A stretch of 60,346 bases of DNA from Acidobacteriota bacterium (GCA_009835985.1 VXWI01000007.1:1-60346); one strand, 5' to 3'. Shown: positions 8,343-17,676, counted from the stretch's first letter. The notes: generated by a model from the sequence alone, not told the origin. Program-made: numbers and translations.

Positions 8343-9400
8343 TGCGGCGGGCCGCGATTTGCTCCGTCGCGCTGCTGTGGACCTTCGCGGCCGGCTGCGG
8401 GGGATCCGGGGAGCCGGAGGCGGAAACCGCGCCGACGGCGGCTGACCCGGCTGCCGGCCCGCTGCTGCTGGTCAGCAACGAGGACGGCGGCACCCTGAGC
8501 GTCGTCGCGACCACCACGCACGAGGTCCTCGCCGAGATCGAGGTGGGCCGGCGGCCCCGCGGGGTGCGGGCGTCCCCGGACGGCGGGATGGCCTACGTGG
8601 CGGTCTCGGGCTCGCCCAAATGCCCGCCCTGGATGGAGGAAGAGGGCTGCGCCGAGCCCGACAAGCGCTTCGACGGCATCGCCGAGGTGGATCTCCGCCA
8701 GCAGGTCCGGACCCGGATGCTGCCCGGCGGCTCGGATCCCGAGAGCTTCGACATCACTCCCGACGGCGCCCGGATCGTGGTCTCGAACGAGGACACCGAC
8801 GAGGCGAGCCTCGTGGACCTTGAATCGGGCGAGATCTTCCGGACCGTGCCGGTGGGCGCGGAACCGGAGGGCGTGCGCATCAATCCTGACGGGACTCTGG
8901 CCTATGTCACAGGCGAGACCGATCACGACGTGACCGTTCTGGACACGTCCACGGGTGACGAGATCACCCGGATCACCGTCGGCCACCGGCCGCGGGACCT
9001 GGTCTTCACCCCCGACGGGACGTACGCCTACGTCTCCGCCGAGATCTCCGGCGACGTGTCCGAGATCGTGGTCGCCGAGAACCGGGTGAGCCGCACCATC
9101 GCGCTGCCGGAAGGCTCGCGCAGCATGGGGGTCGCGCTCTCGCCGGACGCCACGACGCTCTACGTGGCGAACGGCCGCTCGAAGACCGTTTCCGTCATTG
9201 ATCTCGCCTCGGGCGAGGTCACCGCGAACGTGGAGGTGGGCGAGCGGCCCTGGGGCCTCGCCCTCTCCTTCGACGGGAGCCGGCTCTACACCGCCAACGG
9301 GCCGTCGAACGACGTCACGGTGCTGGACACGGCGACGCTCGAGATCGTCGACCGGATCGAGGTGGGGGCCGGGCCGTGGGGGTTGGCGCTCGTTCCGTAG
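8342..9400 (+). CDS. YVTN/NHL-type beta-propeller lipoprotein
   Basis: 352 residues. A lipobox FAAGC around residue 19 is followed by a seven-bladed YncE-like propeller with repeats such as GRRPRGVRASPDG, GAEPEGVRINPDG, GHRPRDLVFTPDG and GERPWGLALSFDG. A short insert with two cysteines (CPPWMEEEGC) interrupts the second blade. The start overlaps the stop of the PQQ gene (TGATG), so it belongs to the cytochrome-PQQ dehydrogenase operon. It may be a scaffold or accessory protein of the oxidation system; no catalytic residues are evident. Confidence 0.85.
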   Translation: MRRAAICSVALLWTFAAGCGGSGEPEAETAPTAADPAAGPLLLVSNEDGGTLSVVATTTHEVLAEIEVGRRPRGVRASPDGGMAYVAVSGSPKCPPWMEEEGCAEPDKRFDGIAEVDLRQQVRTRMLPGGSDPESFDITPDGARIVVSNEDTDEASLVDLESGEIFRTVPVGAEPEGVRINPDGTLAYVTGETDHDVTVLDTSTGDEITRITVGHRPRDLVFTPDGTYAYVSAEISGDVSEIVVAENRVSRTIALPEGSRSMGVALSPDATTLYVANGRSKTVSVIDLASGEVTANVEVGERPWGLALSFDGSRLYTANGPSNDVTVLDTATLEIVDRIEVGAGPWGLALVP

Positions 9401-9429
9401 CGCCGAACCGTCTGAGCTGGCAGTAGGAT

Positions 9430-9444
9430 CGCGCCTCGGGCGCG
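9430..9444. terminator. Possible hairpin terminator
   Basis: CGCGCC-TCG-GGCGCG is a perfect 6-bp stem 30 nt after the YVTN gene, followed by a C-rich stretch and no T-tract. It could end the cytochrome-PQQ transcript. Confidence 0.3.
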
Positions 9445-9489
9445 CCCGGCGCCCCTGACCTTCCCACCGCACCCACGATCGGCGAACCC

Positions 9490-11079
9490 TTGAACCGCTA
9501 CGACGACATCGTCATCGGGGGCGGCCACAACGGCCTGATCGCCGCCGCCTACCTGGCGCGCGGCGGCCGGAACGTCCTGCTCGTCGAGAAGAACGAGCGG
9601 GTGGGCGGCGCCACCTACAGCGAGGAGATCCTGCCGGGCTTCACGGTCACGGTCTTCTCCTACGTGGTCAGCCTGCTGCGGCCGCAGATCATCGACGACC
9701 TCGACCTCGCCCGGCACGGCCTCCAGCTCCAGGCGCTCGACGGGACGTTCACACCGCTGCCGGACGGACGGGCTCTGACCCGCTGGCACGACCCGGCGAA
9801 GACCCGGGAATCGCTCCTGCAGTTCTCCCGCCGGGACGCGGACAACTACCCGCTCTTCGGGCTCCGGATGCACCAGCTCGGCCGGGGGATTCGGAAGCTG
9901 CTCACCATGACGCCCCCACGGGTGGGCTCGGTCCGGCCGAAGGAAGTCGGTGGCCTCGTCGAACTGGCATCGCACTTCTCCAGCCTCGGAGACCGGCGCT
10001 TCCACGAACTGGCCCGACTCATGACGGCGAGCGCCGCCGACTACCTCGACCGCTGGTTCGAGACCGACGCCCTGAAGGCCACCATGGCGGCGAGCGGCAT
10101 CGTCGGCACCTTCCTGAGCATCTCCTCGCCGGGCACCGCCTACGTGCTCCTGCACCACTACATGGGCGAGATCGACGGCGCTTCGCGGTCCTGGGGTTTC
10201 CAGCGCGGCGGGATGGGCGCAGTCGCCGAGACCCTCGCGAGCGCGGCCCGGAGCTTCGGCGCCGAGATCCGAACGAACGCCGGCGTCGAGCGCATCCTGA
10301 CCAGCGGCGGACGGGCCGCCGGGGTGGTCCTCGAGGGCGGCGAGGAGGTGTTCGCCGACCAGGTCGCATCGAGCGTGGATCCCCGCCGGACCTTCCTCGG
10401 GATGCTCGACGAGGACGAGCTGCCGAGCGAGTTCGTCGAGGCCATCCGGCGGTACCGGTTCCAGGGTTCCTCCGGCAAGGTGAACCTGGCGCTCGACGCC
10501 CTGCCCGACTTCACCGCAATGCCCGGTCCCGGGCCGCACCTCCGGGGCGCCATCTCGATCAGTCCCGACAGTCCCACCCTGGAGCGCGCCTACGACGACG
10601 CCAAGTACGGGTCCTTCTCCCGCAGGCCGTTCCTCGACGTGATGATCCCATCGCTGATCGACCCCGGCATGGCGCCCCCCGGCAAGCACGTCATGTCCAT
10701 CTTCGTCCAGTACGCGCCCTACCACCTGAAGGCCGAGGACGGCGACTGGGACGCCCAGCGCGACGCGTTCGGGGACGCGGTCATCGGGACGCTCGCCGAG
10801 TACGCCCCGAACCTCCCGGACATCATCCTCGAACGGCAGGTCCTCACCCCGCTGGACATCGAGCGCCGCACCGGGCTGACCGAGGGCAACATCTTCCAGG
10901 GCGAGCTGGGGCTCGACCAGCTCTTCTTCCTGCGCCCGGCGGCCGGCTGGGCCCAGTTCCACACGCCGATCCGCGGGCTCTTCCAGTGCGGCTCCGGCGT
11001 CCATCCGGGCGGCGGGGTGATGGGCGCGCCCGGAAAGCTGGGGGCCGACGCGATGCTGCGCGCAGCAGGCGCGGTGTGA
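9490..11079 (+). CDS. NAD(P)/FAD-dependent oxidoreductase, PYROXD2/phytoene dehydrogenase-like
   Basis: 529 residues. The N-terminal dinucleotide fold is intact: DDIVIGGGHNGLIAAAYLARGG then LLVEKNERVGG with the ribose-binding Glu. The C-terminal FAD motif region reads RGLFQCGSGVHPGGGVMGAPG. The start is a TTG just before the motif, as no ATG fits. The stop overlaps the ATG of a second, homologous flavoprotein (TGATG). CrtI-like relatives act in carotenoid synthesis, but no other carotenoid gene is here, so a PYROXD2-type amine or general oxidoreductase role is equally possible. Confidence 0.85.
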   Translation: MNRYDDIVIGGGHNGLIAAAYLARGGRNVLLVEKNERVGGATYSEEILPGFTVTVFSYVVSLLRPQIIDDLDLARHGLQLQALDGTFTPLPDGRALTRWHDPAKTRESLLQFSRRDADNYPLFGLRMHQLGRGIRKLLTMTPPRVGSVRPKEVGGLVELASHFSSLGDRRFHELARLMTASAADYLDRWFETDALKATMAASGIVGTFLSISSPGTAYVLLHHYMGEIDGASRSWGFQRGGMGAVAETLASAARSFGAEIRTNAGVERILTSGGRAAGVVLEGGEEVFADQVASSVDPRRTFLGMLDEDELPSEFVEAIRRYRFQGSSGKVNLALDALPDFTAMPGPGPHLRGAISISPDSPTLERAYDDAKYGSFSRRPFLDVMIPSLIDPGMAPPGKHVMSIFVQYAPYHLKAEDGDWDAQRDAFGDAVIGTLAEYAPNLPDIILERQVLTPLDIERRTGLTEGNIFQGELGLDQLFFLRPAAGWAQFHTPIRGLFQCGSGVHPGGGVMGAPGKLGADAMLRAAGAV

Positions 11080-12635
11080 TGCGGGACTCCTACGACGTCG
11101 CCGCCGTCGGCGGGGGACCGGACGCGCTCGTCGCGGCGGCCTATCTGGCCGATGCCGGGCACTCCGTCCTGGTGGTCGGCGAGCAGGGGCAACCCGGCGG
11201 AATCGCCGCGAACGTCCAGATCGCCCCCGGATTCCAGTTCCCGGTGTTCCCGGAGACCCTGCCCTCGCTCGATCCCGCGGTCGCGCTGGATCTCGACCTC
11301 GGGCGTCACGGCCTGGAACTCGTGGCTTCCGATCCGGTGCTGACCGCCGTCGGGCCGGACGGCGCCGCCTTCGCTCTGCCCCGTGACCTCGAACGGGCCC
11401 GCCTCGCCATCGCCGGACTCTCGGCCCGGGACGCCGCGCGTTTCCCGGAGTTCGTCGCCGAGCTCCGTGCGTTCGGCGGCTTCCTGCGGCGACTCCTGGA
11501 CCAGCCGCCGCTCCAGCTCGATGCCGGCCTGCCCGACGCCATTCCCGCCGCGTTCGCGGCGCTCGGGCTCGGGGCGAAACGGGTGAACGCGCTTCTGCGG
11601 GCGCTGCCGATGCCCCTCACCGACTACCTGAACGACTGGTTCGAAAACGACTCCCTGAAGGCGGCGCTCGCCGGCTCCGCGCTCACCGGAACCCGGCTCG
11701 GCCACCGCGCCCCGGGTACGGCAGGCCTCTTCCTCCACTTCCACGCGTTCGGGCATCCGGAGCCGCTCGCCTGGATCCGTCCCGCCCGCGGCGGTTCTTC
11801 GGCGGTCGGGCGCGCGCTCCGGGAGGCGGCGCGGGCCGCCGGAGCCCACCTCGAGCCGGAGTCCGGAGGGGTCCGCCGGATCGCGACCGGCCGCGACGGG
11901 GTGACGGGCGTGGAGCTGCTGGACGGCCGGGCGATCGCCTGCGACATGGTCGTCTCGGACGCCGCGCCGGGAGCGACGCTCCTCGGCTGGACCGGGGCGG
12001 AAGGGCTGTCCCCCGACTTCGTCCACGAGGTCGAGAACATCCGCTACCGGGGGACGGCGGCGCGGGTGGGCCTCGCGCTTTCGAGGCTGCCACACCTCGT
12101 CGACGAAGGAGAGGGCGACCCGCGGCTCGGCGGGGTGGTGCAGATCGGCGCCCGGATGGACGACCTCGAGCGGGCTGCGGACGCCTGGAAATACGGCCGG
12201 ATCGCGGCGGAGCCGCTCGTGTTCGCCTGCTTCCCGTCGGTCCACGAGAGCGGGTTGACGCCGGACGGCGGCGCAGTGTTGGCGGCGACCGTCCAGTCGG
12301 TTCCGCAGGACGCCAATGAGGGAGCGGTGCTCGAAGCGACGCTCACCGCCCTCGAGCGCGCCTTTCCCGGGATCAGGAATCTGGTCACCGCTTCCCGGGT
12401 GCTGACCCCCCGGACGCTCGAACGAGGCTTCGGGCTGATCGAGGGGAGCTTCCATCAGGGCGAACCCACGATGGACCAGTTCTACTCGCTGCGTCCGGTC
12501 CCCGGCTTCGCGCGGCACCGGACGCCGGTCGCCGGGCTCTACCTCGCCGGGCCGGGGACATACCCTTATGGCGGACTCCACGGCGTCTCGGGACGGAACG
12601 CGGCGCGCGCTGTCCAGGAAGACCTATCCAGCTAG
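11079..12635 (+). CDS. Degenerate PYROXD2/phytoene dehydrogenase-like paralogue
   Basis: 518 residues, homologous end to end with the preceding protein (both have LTDYLNDWFEND-like and QGE..LDQ/QGE..MDQ blocks near the C-terminus). The FAD motif is altered: GGGPDA replaces GGGHNG, and the strand-2 end reads VVGEQGQPGG instead of VEKNERVGG, so the third glycine and the ribose-binding acid are lost. The C-terminal motif is also weaker (AGPGTYPYGGLHG). Start by TGATG overlap. I infer a partner or pseudo-enzyme subunit of its neighbour; it may still bind FAD weakly. Confidence 0.8.
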   Translation: MRDSYDVAAVGGGPDALVAAAYLADAGHSVLVVGEQGQPGGIAANVQIAPGFQFPVFPETLPSLDPAVALDLDLGRHGLELVASDPVLTAVGPDGAAFALPRDLERARLAIAGLSARDAARFPEFVAELRAFGGFLRRLLDQPPLQLDAGLPDAIPAAFAALGLGAKRVNALLRALPMPLTDYLNDWFENDSLKAALAGSALTGTRLGHRAPGTAGLFLHFHAFGHPEPLAWIRPARGGSSAVGRALREAARAAGAHLEPESGGVRRIATGRDGVTGVELLDGRAIACDMVVSDAAPGATLLGWTGAEGLSPDFVHEVENIRYRGTAARVGLALSRLPHLVDEGEGDPRLGGVVQIGARMDDLERAADAWKYGRIAAEPLVFACFPSVHESGLTPDGGAVLAATVQSVPQDANEGAVLEATLTALERAFPGIRNLVTASRVLTPRTLERGFGLIEGSFHQGEPTMDQFYSLRPVPGFARHRTPVAGLYLAGPGTYPYGGLHGVSGRNAARAVQEDLSS

Positions 12636-12645
12636 GAGGTCCCAC

Positions 12646-13869
12646 ATGCCCCGCTTCAAAGCCGGACCGGGTTTCCTGGTCACCGCCGCCTTCATCGGAC
12701 CGGGCACCGTCGTCACCGCCAGCCGGGCGGGCGCGGGATACGGAACGACCCTCCTCTGGGCGGTCCTCTTCTCGGTGTTCGCCACCATCGTCCTCCAGGA
12801 CATGGCGGCGCGAGTCGGCATCGCCGGCCGGCGCAGCCTCGCCGAGGCTATCCGCGACAGTCTCGCCAACCCTGCGGTGCGGATTGCGGCGCTGGGCCTC
12901 ATCGCGTTCACCATCCTGATCGGGAACGCGGCCTTCCAGACCGGCAACCTGCTCGGCGCCTCGCTCGGGCTGAGCCTGCTCACTGGACTGCCGGCGGGGC
13001 TCCTGGTGCTGATCGTCGGCTCGCTGGCCGGCGCCCTGCTGATGACGGGGACCTACAAGATCATCCAGAACGCCCTGGTCTTCCTCGTGGGGCTGATGAG
13101 CGTCGTGTTCTTCATGGTCGCGATCCTCAGCGCTCCGAGCCTCGGCGACCTGCTCTCGGGGTTCTTCGTGCCACGCATTCCGCCGGACCCGCAGGGCCTC
13201 ATCACCGTGATGGCGCTGATCGGCACCACGGTGGTCTCCTACAACCTCTTCCTCCACACGAGCGCCACCCTCGAACGCTGGCCGGACGCCGACCGAACCG
13301 AGGAGAGCATTCGCGAGAGCCGGCAGGACACCCTCTTCTCGGTCGTGCTCGGGGGCCTCATCACCGCGGCGGTTGTGGTGGCCGCCACCCCGCTGCTCGG
13401 CCAGGGCGCGGACGCCGCCGACGCCGCGGCCGTGGCGTCCCAACTGGAGCCGCTGCTGGGGCGCGCCGCCCCGATCTTCTTCGGGATCGGGCTCTTCGCC
13501 GCCGGCCTCACCTCCGCGATCACCGCGCCCCTCGCCGCGGCCTACGCGGCGGGAGGAGCGCTCGGCTGGGGTTCCGACCTCAAGAGCGGCCGGATCCGCC
13601 TGCTCTGGGGCTTCGTGCTGCTGACCGGAATGTCCTTCGGAATCTTCCTCGGCGCCTCGCCTTACCAGATCATCCTGCTGGCGCAGGCCGGGAACGGGAT
13701 CTTCCTGCCGCTCGCCCTCATCCTGCTGCTCATCGTGGTGAACAAGACCGGGATTATGGGCAAGTACAAGAACTCGACGCTCGCCAACGTCCTCGGCGTA
13801 TTCGTGGTCCTCGTGATCTCGGGGCTGTCGCTCGTCCAGTTGGCCCGCGTGCTGGGCCTCAGCGGATAA
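12646..13869 (+). CDS. NRAMP-family transporter with divergent metal-site residues
   Basis: 407 residues and about 11 hydrophobic membrane segments. NRAMP identity is shown by GFLVTAAFIGPGTVVTAS in helix 1, the LQDMAARVGI region and SYNLFLHTSA in helix 6. The canonical helix-1 DPGN is GPGT (residues 18-21) and the helix-6 MPH is VSY (197-199), so the usual manganese/iron ligands are missing. AGGAGG at 12634-12639 lies 6 nt before the ATG and overlaps the stop of the flavoprotein gene. Transported ion unknown. Confidence 0.85.
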   Translation: MPRFKAGPGFLVTAAFIGPGTVVTASRAGAGYGTTLLWAVLFSVFATIVLQDMAARVGIAGRRSLAEAIRDSLANPAVRIAALGLIAFTILIGNAAFQTGNLLGASLGLSLLTGLPAGLLVLIVGSLAGALLMTGTYKIIQNALVFLVGLMSVVFFMVAILSAPSLGDLLSGFFVPRIPPDPQGLITVMALIGTTVVSYNLFLHTSATLERWPDADRTEESIRESRQDTLFSVVLGGLITAAVVVAATPLLGQGADAADAAAVASQLEPLLGRAAPIFFGIGLFAAGLTSAITAPLAAAYAAGGALGWGSDLKSGRIRLLWGFVLLTGMSFGIFLGASPYQIILLAQAGNGIFLPLALILLLIVVNKTGIMGKYKNSTLANVLGVFVVLVISGLSLVQLARVLGLSG

Positions 13870-13903
13870 CGGGACGGCCGGGACCGCCGGGCAATAAACA
13901 CCG

Positions 13904-14869
13904 CTACGGCAGTTCGCCGTTCAACTCCATGTACACCCGGCGGAGCGCCATCCCGCGCTGGCTCTCCCGGAGCGACCACGTCTCGAGGTCCCCGAAATCC
14001 GCCTGTTCGTCGGCCTCCTCGGGGGTGAGCCCCATCCCGTGGAGCCGCGTGGACTCCGCGATCACCGTCTCGAGCGCGTCGATCGCGACCTGCAGCTCTT
14101 CCCGCAGCACCTCCGGGCTGTCCACGAAGCCGTGTCCGGGGATGTTCACCCGGGCGTCGATCTCCTGGGCTCGCCGCAGCATTGCCAACCACTCGGTCGG
14201 GTACGCCGACCGCATCGCCGGGTACACCCGGTGAAGGTAGGTCTCGGATAGGAAGAGGACGCTCTCTTCGGGCAGATGCACCACCAGGTCGCCGCCCGTG
14301 TGCGCCCGGCCGAGGAACAGGATCTCGACCGTCCGTCCACCGAGCGTCAGGTCCATCCGATCGGAGATCACCGTCTCCGGAATCGGGATCTCGGGGATCC
14401 GCTCGTGCATCCGCTCCATCGGCGCCACCGAGTTCTCGTGGACGATGTACTCGACGCCCTCGGGGAACGCTCCGTTCCCGGCGGTGTGGTCCCCGTGGTC
14501 GGAAGCGACCACCACGTGCGTGATCGGCTGGTCGGTGATCTTCCCGATCTCCTCCACCATCAGGGCGGTCTCCTCGAAGTTCCCCTGCCCGTCGGCGACC
14601 AGCACGCCCTCGTCGGTGACCACGAACATGCTCACCGTGGTGAAGAGTTCCTCGCCGGCGGCGCGGAGCTGCTCGTAGGAATACACGCCCGGCGCGAGTT
14701 CCTGGATACGCGGAAAGTCGGCCTCGGTGAGTCCGCGCTTGAATGGGTCGGCGGTGCGGGCCGGAACCTCGGGCGCCGGTTCCGCCTCCGGGGTCGGGGG
14801 CGGGGCCGGCGCTCCACAGGCGAAGAAGCCGGACGCGAGGACAAGAACAAGAGTTGGGTTACGGAGCAC
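13904..14869 (-). CDS. Metallo-beta-lactamase-fold lipoprotein
   Basis: 321 residues. GTG start at 14869 is set by GGAGG six bases upstream; it gives a signal peptide with lipobox FFAC and a Pro/Ala/Glu-rich linker. The MBL fold shows the metal motif as SDHGDH (residues 123-128) instead of HxHxDH, then GRAHTGGDLVVHLPEE, FLSETYL where an Asp is usual, and the final IPGHG His. Because of the Ser and Glu substitutions metal content may be altered. Likely a periplasmic hydrolase of unknown substrate. Confidence 0.85.
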   Translation of the reverse strand: MLRNPTLVLVLASGFFACGAPAPPPTPEAEPAPEVPARTADPFKRGLTEADFPRIQELAPGVYSYEQLRAAGEELFTTVSMFVVTDEGVLVADGQGNFEETALMVEEIGKITDQPITHVVVASDHGDHTAGNGAFPEGVEYIVHENSVAPMERMHERIPEIPIPETVISDRMDLTLGGRTVEILFLGRAHTGGDLVVHLPEESVLFLSETYLHRVYPAMRSAYPTEWLAMLRRAQEIDARVNIPGHGFVDSPEVLREELQVAIDALETVIAESTRLHGMGLTPEEADEQADFGDLETWSLRESQRGMALRRVYMELNGELP

Positions 14870-14976
14870 GGACAACCTCCCGACTCCCGCGCGCACACCA
14901 CGCGCGGCCAACCGGATCGTACCGGGGCGGGGACACCACCGACCGTACACCCTCACGTTCCGAGTGGGGCTACGAC

Positions 14977-15046
14977 GTGCGCGGCGCGGAGCGCCGCGCG
15001 TGCCGGTCTGGAGGCCGCTACCGCGAGAACCGGCCGGCGTTCCAAG
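14977..15046 (+). repeat. Intergenic double-hairpin repeat, copy B (interrupted)
   Basis: The first 37 bases are identical to copy I, including the perfect 8-bp stem GCGCGGCG-CGGAG-CGCCGCGC. About 19 extra bases split the second hairpin before the shared end CGGCGTTCCAAG. Lies in the gap between divergent genes, upstream of the S9 peptidase. Confidence 0.65.
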
Positions 15047-15136
15047 CCGGTGCGCCATCCGGGCTGGCGCGGACCTCGCGGCGGCCTCCCCTCGCGTAAG
15101 ATGCGGGGTTCCCCCGACCGGGGAGGAGGGACCGTC

Positions 15137-17584
15137 ATGCGGCTTCCGTTGTTTCGCCTGTTGACCCTGCCGGCCGTCGCCCTGGCCGCCACCGCCATCG
15201 CCCAGGACGGCTACCAGATGCCGCCCGAGAACATCGTGCGGATCGCGGAGGCCCCGCCGACGCCCGGGATCTCGGTGTCCCCGGACAAGGTCCACGTGGT
15301 GCTCACCCACCGCGAGAGCCTGATCCCGCTCGCCGAGCTGTCGCGGACCGAACTTCGGATCGCCGGCCTCCGGATCGACCCGGCCGCCAACGCGATGAGC
15401 CGCCGCCGGATGTTCCGCGGCCTCACTCTCAATGCGCTCGACGGCGGCGCCGAGACGGCGATCACCGGCCTGCCGGACCCCCTCCGCGGCGACCACCTGG
15501 GCTGGGCCCCGGACGGCTCCCGCTTCGCCTTCACCCACACCGGCGATGACGGCGTGGAACTGTGGACGGTGGACGCCGGCAGCGGCGCGGCAACTCGGGT
15601 CGTCTCCGGAGTGAACGCGATCTTCCGGAACACCCCGTTCCACTGGCTCAGCGACAGCGCCCATCTCGCGGTGCGGATCGTGGACGCGGACCGTGGCATG
15701 CCGCCGGAGGCCCCGGCGGTTCCCGAGACGCCGGTGATCCAGGAGACCACCGGACGCGTGGCGCCGGCCCGGACCTATCAGGACCTGCTGACGAGCCCCC
15801 ACGACAATGCGTTGTTCAACTACTACGGCGCTGCCCGCGCGGTCGTCGTGGATCTCTCCGGTGGCGCCACCGAGATCGCCGGGCCGGGGATCATCGACCG
15901 CTTCGCACCGTCGCCGGACGCGAACTACCTGCTCGTCAGCACGATCCATGAGCCGTTCTCGTGGCTGGTGCCGTATTCGCGGTTCCCCCACCGGATCGAG
16001 ATCCGGGACCGCAGCGGGGTGGTGGTCCGCGAGATTGTCGACCTGCCGCTCCACGAGGAGATCCCGATCGGCCGCGACTCGGCGCCCACCGGGCCCCGGT
16101 CCGTGGGCTGGCGCGGCGACCACGACGCCAGCCTGGTGTGGACCGAAGCCCGCGACGGCGGCGACCCGCACGCCGAGGCCTCGGTGCGCGACGTGCTGGT
16201 GCAGCTCTCCGCCCCGTTCGAGGGCGATCCCGAGGTGCTGCTCCAGGTCCCGCTGCGCATGATGGGAGCGAGCTTCGGCGGCGGCCGCGGGGTGGCCATC
16301 ACCCGCTGGTGGATCAACCGCGCCGAGCAGATCTGGAGCATTCCGGCCACCGGGGACGGCGAACCCACGCTGGCTTTCGACACCTCGTACGAGGACCGCT
16401 ACGCCGCGCCGGGAATGCCGCTGACCAGCCGGAACGAGCGGGGCGCCCGGGTGCTGCTCACCTCGGCGGACGGCTCGAAGGCGTACCTGACCGCCGAGGG
16501 CGCGTCGCCGGAGGGCAACCGGCCCTTCGTGGACGAGTGGGACCTCGCGACCGGCGAGACCCGGCGCCTCTTCCAGTCGGACGCCGACTCCTTCGAGGCG
16601 CCGCATGCGTTCTTCGATCCCGAGGCCGGCCTCCTGCTCACCCGGAAGGAGACGCGGACCACGCCTCCCAACTACTACCTGCGCGACCTCGGAAGCGGCG
16701 AGGCCCGGGCCATCACCGACATCGCCCACCCGTACCCCGCGCTCGAGGGCGCGGGCCGCGAACTCATCCGCTACCAGCGGAGCGACGGCATCGAGCTGAA
16801 CGCCCTGCTCCACACCCCGCCGGGCTACGACCAGGCCTCGGACGGACGCCTGCCGCTGATCGTCTGGGCCTATCCCCGCGAGTACAAGAGCGCCGCGGCC
16901 GCCGCCCAGGTCCGGGACTCGCCGCAGCGGTTCAGCTTCATCAGCTGGGGCTCGGCGCTCTACTGGCTGACCCAGGGATACGCGGTCATGGAGAACGCCA
17001 CCATGCCGATCATCGGCGAGGGGGACAAGGAGCCGAACGACAGCTACGTCGAGCAGCTCGTCGCGAGCGCCCAGGCGGCGGTGGACGAGGCGGTGCGGCG
17101 CGGGGTCGCCGACCCGGAGCGGACCGCGATCGCCGGACACTCCTACGGCGCATTCATGACCGCGAACCTGCTGGCGCACTCGGACATCTTCCGGGCGGGG
17201 ATCGCCCGGAGCGGCGCCTTCAACCGCAGCCTGACCCCCTTCGGGTTCCAGAGCGAGCCGCGGACCTTCTGGGAAGCCCCGGAGATCTACTTCCGGATGT
17301 CCCCGTTCATGCACGCCGACCAGGTCAACGAGCCGATCCTGCTGATCCACGGCATCGTGGACAACAACTCCGGCACCTTCCCGGTGCAGAGCCGCCGCTT
17401 CTACCACGCGCTGAAGGGCCACGGGGCGATCGCCCGCCTGGTGATGCTGCCCCACGAGAGCCACGGCTACGTGGCGCGCGAGTCGGTGATGCACACCCTC
17501 TGGGAGCAGCACCAGTGGCTCGAGCGGCACGTGAAGCAGGCCGCGCCACGGATGGAGACGACCCAGGAGATGCCCGGCCGGTAG
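15137..17584 (+). CDS. S9-family (prolyl oligopeptidase-like) serine peptidase, exported
   Basis: 815 residues. Sec signal (LPAVALAATAIAQ) at the N-terminus, an N-terminal propeller domain to about residue 560, then an alpha/beta hydrolase domain. The catalytic triad is visible as Ser669 in GHSYGAF, Asp742 in GIVDNN and His776 in HESHGY. Close to glutamyl-endopeptidase/acyl-peptidase relatives of Gram-negative bacteria. The ATG is preceded by a strong GGGAGGAGGG. TAAGAT at 15097-15102 may be its -10 element. Probably degrades peptides in the periplasm. Confidence 0.92.
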   Translation: MRLPLFRLLTLPAVALAATAIAQDGYQMPPENIVRIAEAPPTPGISVSPDKVHVVLTHRESLIPLAELSRTELRIAGLRIDPAANAMSRRRMFRGLTLNALDGGAETAITGLPDPLRGDHLGWAPDGSRFAFTHTGDDGVELWTVDAGSGAATRVVSGVNAIFRNTPFHWLSDSAHLAVRIVDADRGMPPEAPAVPETPVIQETTGRVAPARTYQDLLTSPHDNALFNYYGAARAVVVDLSGGATEIAGPGIIDRFAPSPDANYLLVSTIHEPFSWLVPYSRFPHRIEIRDRSGVVVREIVDLPLHEEIPIGRDSAPTGPRSVGWRGDHDASLVWTEARDGGDPHAEASVRDVLVQLSAPFEGDPEVLLQVPLRMMGASFGGGRGVAITRWWINRAEQIWSIPATGDGEPTLAFDTSYEDRYAAPGMPLTSRNERGARVLLTSADGSKAYLTAEGASPEGNRPFVDEWDLATGETRRLFQSDADSFEAPHAFFDPEAGLLLTRKETRTTPPNYYLRDLGSGEARAITDIAHPYPALEGAGRELIRYQRSDGIELNALLHTPPGYDQASDGRLPLIVWAYPREYKSAAAAAQVRDSPQRFSFISWGSALYWLTQGYAVMENATMPIIGEGDKEPNDSYVEQLVASAQAAVDEAVRRGVADPERTAIAGHSYGAFMTANLLAHSDIFRAGIARSGAFNRSLTPFGFQSEPRTFWEAPEIYFRMSPFMHADQVNEPILLIHGIVDNNSGTFPVQSRRFYHALKGHGAIARLVMLPHESHGYVARESVMHTLWEQHQWLERHVKQAAPRMETTQEMPGR

Positions 17585-17598
17585 GGAACCCCGACCTC

Positions 17599-17635
17599 CG
17601 GGCGCCGAAAGCGTGGCGCCTGGGGGTTTTCCCCA
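17599..17635. terminator. Paired hairpins, possible terminator
   Basis: GGCGCC at 17601-17606 pairs with GGCGCC at 17615-17620; immediately after, TGGGGG-TTTT-CCCCA forms a second stem. Located 15 nt after the S9 peptidase stop, before phoD. Confidence 0.35.
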
Positions 17636-17676
17636 ACCGGACACGCTCCGTTCAAGCAGGCGTCGCCGGCGCTCCG

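Noticed and set aside
9490-12635. Carotenoid biosynthesis cluster
   Set aside because: The two CrtI-like proteins are closer in pattern to PYROXD2, and no crtB, crtE or cyclase gene is nearby.
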